A stretch of 8,053 bases of DNA. Source: an uncultured bacterium (GTDB lineage: Bacteria; Patescibacteria; Microgenomatia; Levybacterales; UBA12049). Below are positions 4,952 through 8,053 of this stretch, one piece after another. Each line of letters opens with the position of its first letter. Position 1 is the stretch's first letter. A program made the translations under genes and the position numbers. The stretch spans positions 1-8,053 of the forward strand of contig CAMPGJ010000047.1 in the NCBI GenBank assembly GCA_946885425.1. Direction: 5' to 3'. The notes under the pieces are model-generated. The model had not been told where the DNA came from and did not search any database. It saw only the letters and a program-made list of their open reading frames with translations.

Positions 4952-6436
4952 ATGGCAAAGGATACACAGACAAACAATGATACAAACCGCATATTTCCTC
5001 CAGTAGTAGCCGTTTTAGGTCATGTTGACCATGGCAAGACGACACTTCTTGATGCTATCCGTAAAACTTCTATCGCTGATCGTGAAAAAGGCGGTATTAC
5101 TCAAAAAGTTGGTGCTTCTTCTATAGAATTTCTTCATGAAGGGCAGAAAAGAAGAATTACTTTTATTGATACTCCTGGACATGAAGCATTCGGCAAAATG
5201 CGAGGACGTGGTGCGCAAGCTGCAGACCTTGGTCTGCTCATCATTTCTGCTGTAGATAGTGTGAAGCCGCAAACCCGGGAAAGTATCAAAGCATTGCAGG
5301 ATACAAAAACTCCTTTTATTGTTGTTATAACCAAAACTGACCTTCCCACAAAAAATGTCGAAAAAACAAAGCAGGAATTGCTGAAAGAGCAGGTTGCCAT
5401 TGAAGGATATGGTGGAGATATTCCTGTTATTGAGGTATCAGCAAAAACAAATCACAATATTAAGGAGCTTTTGGAACTTATTTTGCTTGCATTTGATATG
5501 CACAAAGGTGAGGATTATGCGACAAAAGTGGGAAGTGATCATCCTTTACAGGCTATTGTTATTGAAGCAAAGCTTGATCTGAGAGCAGGTTCTAAAGCGA
5601 CTGCTATTATTAAAAATGGAACGATTCGTGTGCGTGAGGAAGTGCAAGTAGACCAGCAAGTATTTAAAGTAAGGACATTGCTGAACACTCATGAAAAGCC
5701 AATACAATCTGCAAGGGTGGGAGATGCTGTTGAGTTATTGGGATTTGAGAAAGTTCCTCAAGTAGGAAGTATAATCACTGGTAAGTCAGCTGAACTTGCT
5801 GCACAAGCAGCAGCCAGAGAGGTTAAGAAGCCAATGAAATTAGATGCTGTTTATAGACAAGTTGAAAAACTTAAAGGGATCGCAGTTATTTTGGTCGCTG
5901 ATTCGCAAGGTTCTCTTGAGGCTATTGTGAATGCATTTCCTGAAGATATTAAGCTGGTAGCTAAAAAAACGGGAGAAGTGACAGAAGCAGATATTATGCT
6001 GGCTAAATCTACAGGAGGTATTGTCCTTAGCTTTAATACGAAAATTAAGCCTGATGTGCAAAATTTTGCCATGACAGAAAAGGTGCTTCTGCGAAATTAT
6101 GAAATCATCTACGAATTGCTGGATGAATTGGGGGATGCTTTGGAAGGCAAGTTGCTTTCACAAATTGAGCAGGTATATGGACAGGCAAAAATTTTGGCTA
6201 AATTCCCCTATGAAAAAACATTTGCTTTTGGTATTAACGTTCTTGAAGGAAGAATAGCTCGGGGTGACCGTATCCGTATCATGCGCGGTGAAGAGGCAAT
6301 CGGAGAAACTACTATTGCTTCTCTGCGTGTGGGAAAGAATTCAACCTCAAAAGTTGAGAGAGGTAATGAGGCTGGTATAGTCTTCCCAGCAGGACTTGAC
6401 ATACGAGTTGGAGATATGATACTATCCCATAGTTGA
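4952..6436 (+). CDS. infB: Translation initiation factor IF-2 (short form)
   Basis: IF-2 is the GTPase that brings initiator tRNA to the 30S subunit and promotes subunit joining. This 494-residue form lacks the long N-terminal extension of E. coli IF-2 and enters the G domain within 20 residues. G motifs are GHVDHGKT (23-30), GGIT (47-50), DTPGHE (73-78), TKTD (127-130, where most family members have NKxD) and SAK (163-165). Domain II spans about 195-285, the C1 region contains GSLEAI (320-325), and C2 is about 415-494. In C2 the usual ECG near the fMet-tRNA pocket reads EAG (473-475), the earlier Gly-Cys reads GI (427-428), and the KR[YF] turn reads RVG (459-461). The gene starts 33 bases after nusA. 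The nearest purine-rich stretch, AGAGG at 4932-4936, is 15 bases away and is a weak ribosome-binding site. TGA is the stop. Confidence 0.97.
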   Translation: MAKDTQTNNDTNRIFPPVVAVLGHVDHGKTTLLDAIRKTSIADREKGGITQKVGASSIEFLHEGQKRRITFIDTPGHEAFGKMRGRGAQAADLGLLIISAVDSVKPQTRESIKALQDTKTPFIVVITKTDLPTKNVEKTKQELLKEQVAIEGYGGDIPVIEVSAKTNHNIKELLELILLAFDMHKGEDYATKVGSDHPLQAIVIEAKLDLRAGSKATAIIKNGTIRVREEVQVDQQVFKVRTLLNTHEKPIQSARVGDAVELLGFEKVPQVGSIITGKSAELAAQAAAREVKKPMKLDAVYRQVEKLKGIAVILVADSQGSLEAIVNAFPEDIKLVAKKTGEVTEADIMLAKSTGGIVLSFNTKIKPDVQNFAMTEKVLLRNYEIIYELLDELGDALEGKLLSQIEQVYGQAKILAKFPYEKTFAFGINVLEGRIARGDRIRIMRGEEAIGETTIASLRVGKNSTSKVERGNEAGIVFPAGLDIRVGDMILSHS

Positions 6437-6445
6437 TTTATTTCG

Positions 6446-6522
6446 TCATCCTGGAGAGGCGGCGATCTCGATAGGATCTCCTATAAGAGATTCTATTCCT
6501 CGCCACACTCGCTCCAGAATGA
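6446..6522. repeat. Palindromic repeat / long hairpin between infB and the DHH-like gene
   Basis: The arms 6446-6480 and 6487-6522 are imperfect inverted copies around a CTATAA loop. Outer blocks TCATCCTGGAG and CTCCAGAATGA pair with one difference, and inner blocks GGATCTC and GAGATTC pair nearly completely. The TCATCCTGGAG...GGATCTC form belongs to a second common family of intergenic palindromes, different from the CGTCATTGCGAG family. It starts ten bases after the infB stop. It could lower read-through or stabilise the infB message, but it has no T-tract. Confidence 0.7.
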
Positions 6523-6531
6523 TCATAATTT

Positions 6532-7875
6532 ATGGATAACAATACACTACAGAAAATAAAAGATATTTTAGTAAAGAGCAACAACATTGGTATTGCGGTT
6601 GGTGCCAATCCTTCTGTGGATGCAATGGCTGGTGCACTAGCGCTCTTTTTACTGTTGAAAGCTGCAAATAAACAGGTATCTATTGCAAGTCCTACTCCTC
6701 CTATCGTTGAACTATCGTCATTGGTTGGTATCAATAGAGTTCAAACTAGTCTGGGTGGTGAGGCAGGTGATCTTGTGGTTTCATTCCCGTATGTTGAGGG
6801 TGAAATAGAGAAAGTATCATACACTCTTGAAGAAGGATTTCTCAACATCATTGTTAAAGCTTCAGAGCAGGGTTTATCATTTGATGAAAAAGATGTCCGA
6901 TATGTACGCGGAAGTGGTGCTATTGATCTTCTTTTGGTTGTCGGAACACCTCGGCTTTCAGAGCTTGAAGATTTGGTTGATTCACAAAAGCTTCGGGATG
7001 TCCGGATTATTAACATTGATAATAAAGAAGCAAACCAAGGATTTGGCGATGTTGTTCTTGTATCATCCAAGTTTTCATCAGTTAGTGAACAGGTAGCTGA
7101 TTTGGCATTAGCGCTTGGATTCCGTCTCGAACAGGATGTTGCTCAGAATTTATTAACAGGTATCACTACCGAGACAAAGAATTTTCAAACTCCAAATGTC
7201 ACACCACTTACCTTTGAAATGATGGCGCTTTTGATGAAAAGCGGCGCTGCTCGCAGAAATATAGAGAGCAGATCACCTCTTTCTTTATCAGATGATGAAG
7301 TAGATGATCAGGTTTCCAGACTCGCTCCACGTGATCAGCAGCCTAGACAGTCCGATGATAGGTCAGCTAGACAGGAAGACCGCAGACCTCGTGAAGATCA
7401 GCGCCCAAGAGATGATCAGAGACAAAATAGTTCCAGACAGCAGCTTGACCGAAGATTGCAAGAAGAGCGTCGCGCACAAGATGATCGTAGATCCCATTCG
7501 GCAAGCTCAGGGCAAGCTGCAAGAGAAGATCAATCACGATCTGATCGTGATCAAAGACCACAAGAGGATAGAAGGCCGCAGCAACAAGCTGACAGAAGAC
7601 CACAACAAGATGATCGTAGCCAGCAGAGGCCAGCTAATGCGCCGAGACAAGATGATCGTAGACCAAGAGAAGATCAATCACGATCTGATCGTGATCAAAG
7701 ACCACAAGACGACCGTAGACAATCTTTTGCCAGAGATGAGCAAATGAGACAGGATGACTCCAAACAGGCCCAACAAAACCAAAACCAAAATGATAATGCG
7801 TCAACTAATGATAACGAGCCGCCACTCGATTGGTTGACACCAAAAGTGTACAAAGGATCCTCAGACGTTGAATAA
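6532..7875 (+). CDS. Degenerate DHH-family (NrnA-like) protein with disordered Arg/Asp/Gln-rich tail
   Basis: A 447-residue protein. Residues 1-240 follow the layout of DHH phosphoesterases such as the nanoRNase NrnA, which is often encoded after infB. The motifs are worn. The N-terminal HxxPDxD becomes GANPSVD (24-30), the next aspartate block reads VVGTP (136-140), DHH is DNK (163-165), and GIxTDT is GITTET (210-215). The later GFGD and TPLTFEMMALL regions still match the fold. Most metal ligands are missing, so phosphodiesterase activity is unlikely; a binding or scaffold role is inferred. Residues about 254-425 are a low-complexity tail of DRRP, DDR, REDQ and RPQ units, probably disordered and perhaps RNA-binding. 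The protein ends with a non-repetitive DWLTPKVYKGS segment (433-443). The tail includes a 46-base exact direct repeat and an in-frame repeat insertion. The gene lies 95 bases after infB, with no clear Shine-Dalgarno sequence. Confidence 0.8.
   Translation: MDNNTLQKIKDILVKSNNIGIAVGANPSVDAMAGALALFLLLKAANKQVSIASPTPPIVELSSLVGINRVQTSLGGEAGDLVVSFPYVEGEIEKVSYTLEEGFLNIIVKASEQGLSFDEKDVRYVRGSGAIDLLLVVGTPRLSELEDLVDSQKLRDVRIINIDNKEANQGFGDVVLVSSKFSSVSEQVADLALALGFRLEQDVAQNLLTGITTETKNFQTPNVTPLTFEMMALLMKSGAARRNIESRSPLSLSDDEVDDQVSRLAPRDQQPRQSDDRSARQEDRRPREDQRPRDDQRQNSSRQQLDRRLQEERRAQDDRRSHSASSGQAAREDQSRSDRDQRPQEDRRPQQQADRRPQQDDRSQQRPANAPRQDDRRPREDQSRSDRDQRPQDDRRQSFARDEQMRQDDSKQAQQNQNQNDNASTNDNEPPLDWLTPKVYKGSSDVE
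7476..7709 (+). repeat. Duplicated segment inside the DHH-like tail
   Basis: A 46-base stretch at 7520-7565 is repeated exactly at 7664-7709, 144 bases (48 codons) downstream in the same frame. The 16 bases at 7476-7491 are likewise identical to 7647-7662. In the downstream copy the 16- and 46-base blocks are separated by 1 base; in the upstream copy they are separated by 28 bases. The duplication encodes REDQSRSDRDQRPQ twice. Confidence 0.9.
7492..7519 (+). repeat. In-frame repeat insertion (TTCGGCAAGCTCAGGGC core)
   Basis: This 28-base stretch breaks one copy of the internal duplication; the other copy has a single base here. The net gain is 27 bases, or nine codons, so the frame is kept. 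It encodes the part SHSASSGQAA, unlike the surrounding Asp/Arg/Gln-rich units. The core resembles the widespread CAAGCTCAGGG-type intergenic palindrome found in several bacterial groups. Confidence 0.65.
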
Positions 7876-7884
7876 AATTCAACG
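7866..7884 (+). terminator. Weak hairpin overlapping the DHH-like stop codon
   Basis: CGTTGAAT-AAA-ATTCAACG forms a perfect eight-pair stem with a three-base loop; the TAA stop lies at 7873-7875, inside it. It is followed by ATTTTCC, a short T-run only. It could be a weak terminator or a 3'-end stabiliser for the operon message. Confidence 0.4.
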
Positions 7885-7963
7885 ATTTTCCATTGTCCAG
7901 GTTCCATTTTTCATTTAATTTTGATTAAGGAAGTTAAATATAAATGGACAATCAATGGAAAAT
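7885..7963. repeat. Inverted repeat ATTTTCCATT...GTCCA
   Basis: ATTTTCCATTGTCCA (7885-7899) is the inverse of 7945-7963 apart from four extra bases in the right arm. The right arm overlaps the start of the small CxxC reading frame. The sequence is of low complexity. Confidence 0.6.
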
Positions 7964-8033
7964 GGAAAAAGGTATATGGAAAATTTTGGTTTATGGTCCT
8001 CCCACTTGTAGAGGATGTGTAAAAATGATATAA
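7944..8033 (+). CDS. Very short CxxC-containing ORF (29 aa), possibly a thioredoxin-fold remnant
   Basis: The frame starts at an ATG ten bases after AAGGAAG (7927-7933) and runs 29 codons to a TAA. Its second half reads KILVYGPPTCRGCVKM. A beta-strand followed by a proline-containing CxxC is how small thioredoxin or glutaredoxin-like proteins begin. It stops right after the CxxC helix would start, and its stop codon falls in the -10 box of the next promoter. It may be the broken 5' end of a redox gene, a frameshifted gene, a real micro-protein or chance. The first codons come from the inverted repeat. Confidence 0.25.
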   Translation: MDNQWKMEKGIWKILVYGPPTCRGCVKMI

Positions 8034-8034
8034 T
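8006..8034 (+). promoter_or_regulatory. Promoter at window end (TTGTAG, 17 bp, extended -10 TATAAT)
   Basis: A perfect TATAAT (8029-8034) is preceded by TGA (8026-8028), which makes an extended -10, and by TTGTAG (8006-8011) at 17 bases. The likely start point is the A at 8041, five bases before an ATG at 8046. The layout is the same as at nusA. Confidence 0.55.
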
Positions 8035-8045
8035 ACATAAATCTT

Positions 8046-8053
8046 ATGCCGTT
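8046..8053 (+). CDS. Possible start of the next gene (partial)
   Basis: An ATG 11 bases after the end of the TATAAT box begins a frame (Met-Pro-...) that runs off the window. Only two full codons are visible, so the sole evidence is the position relative to the promoter, which mirrors nusA. Confidence 0.3.

Noticed and set aside
6434..6540. Read-through of the infB TGA as a sense codon, since the frame stays open for over 30 codons.
   Set aside because: IF-2 normally ends here; the open frame is the palindromic repeat. It gives no support for a UGA-recoded genetic code.
7304..7747. A 147-codon open frame overlapping the DHH-like tail on the same strand.
   Set aside because: It is a by-product of low-complexity, repeated codons; its peptide shows no domain and the main frame continues a recognisable protein.

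Overview
This window looks like part of a reduced bacterial genome, most likely a member of the Candidate Phyla Radiation (Patescibacteria). The inference rests on four things: a Clp ATPase with an N-terminal membrane hairpin; a short IF-2 that starts almost directly at its GTPase domain; a compact nusA-infB-(DHH-like) operon without rimP, ylxR/ylxQ or rbfA; and several dispersed palindromic repeats between and inside genes. Codon use is moderately A/T-rich. TGA ends infB and the GIY-YIG gene at family-typical positions, so it is read as a stop; this argues against the UGA=Gly lineages. No taxonomic search was possible.

Layout. Positions 1-55 are a tandem octamer (ATAAAGTT) that runs into the start codon of a membrane-anchored Clp/Hsp100-like AAA+ protein (56-2533). 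Three bases after its stop begins a 0.38-kb unit whose ends are inverted copies of a CGTCATTGCGAG...AAGCAATCT palindromic repeat and whose only cargo is a small GIY-YIG nuclease gene (2593-2880). From 2915 to about 3700 there is no conventional plus-strand gene. This stretch holds a strong hairpin (2930-2990), smaller hairpins, a probably frameshifted minus-strand gene for a small zinc-finger plus membrane-anchor protein (3087-3381), and a solo copy of the same palindromic repeat (3540-3610). An extended -10 promoter then lies almost on top of the nusA start codon. nusA (3704-4918), infB (4952-6436) and a degenerate DHH/NrnA-like gene with a long disordered Arg/Asp/Gln-rich tail (6532-7875) follow on the plus strand, probably as one operon. 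A second palindromic hairpin (6446-6522) separates infB from the DHH-like gene. The last 180 bases hold inverted repeats, a very short CxxC-containing reading frame and a promoter that appears to fire a few bases before the next start codon.

The operon couples transcription elongation/termination (NusA) to translation initiation (IF-2), a conserved bacterial linkage. The third protein sits where nrnA often sits, but it has lost nearly all the metal ligands of its family and is probably not a phosphoesterase.

The most interesting layer is the repeat ecology. A GIY-YIG nuclease gene is packaged between inverted palindromic repeats, a solo copy lies next to nusA, and a different repeat seems to have inserted in frame into one of two duplicated segments of the DHH-like gene, so an 'empty' and a 'filled' site can be compared within one gene. 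The Clp-like protein is also unusual: degenerate D1 Walker motifs, no middle domain, and no tyrosine in either pore loop.
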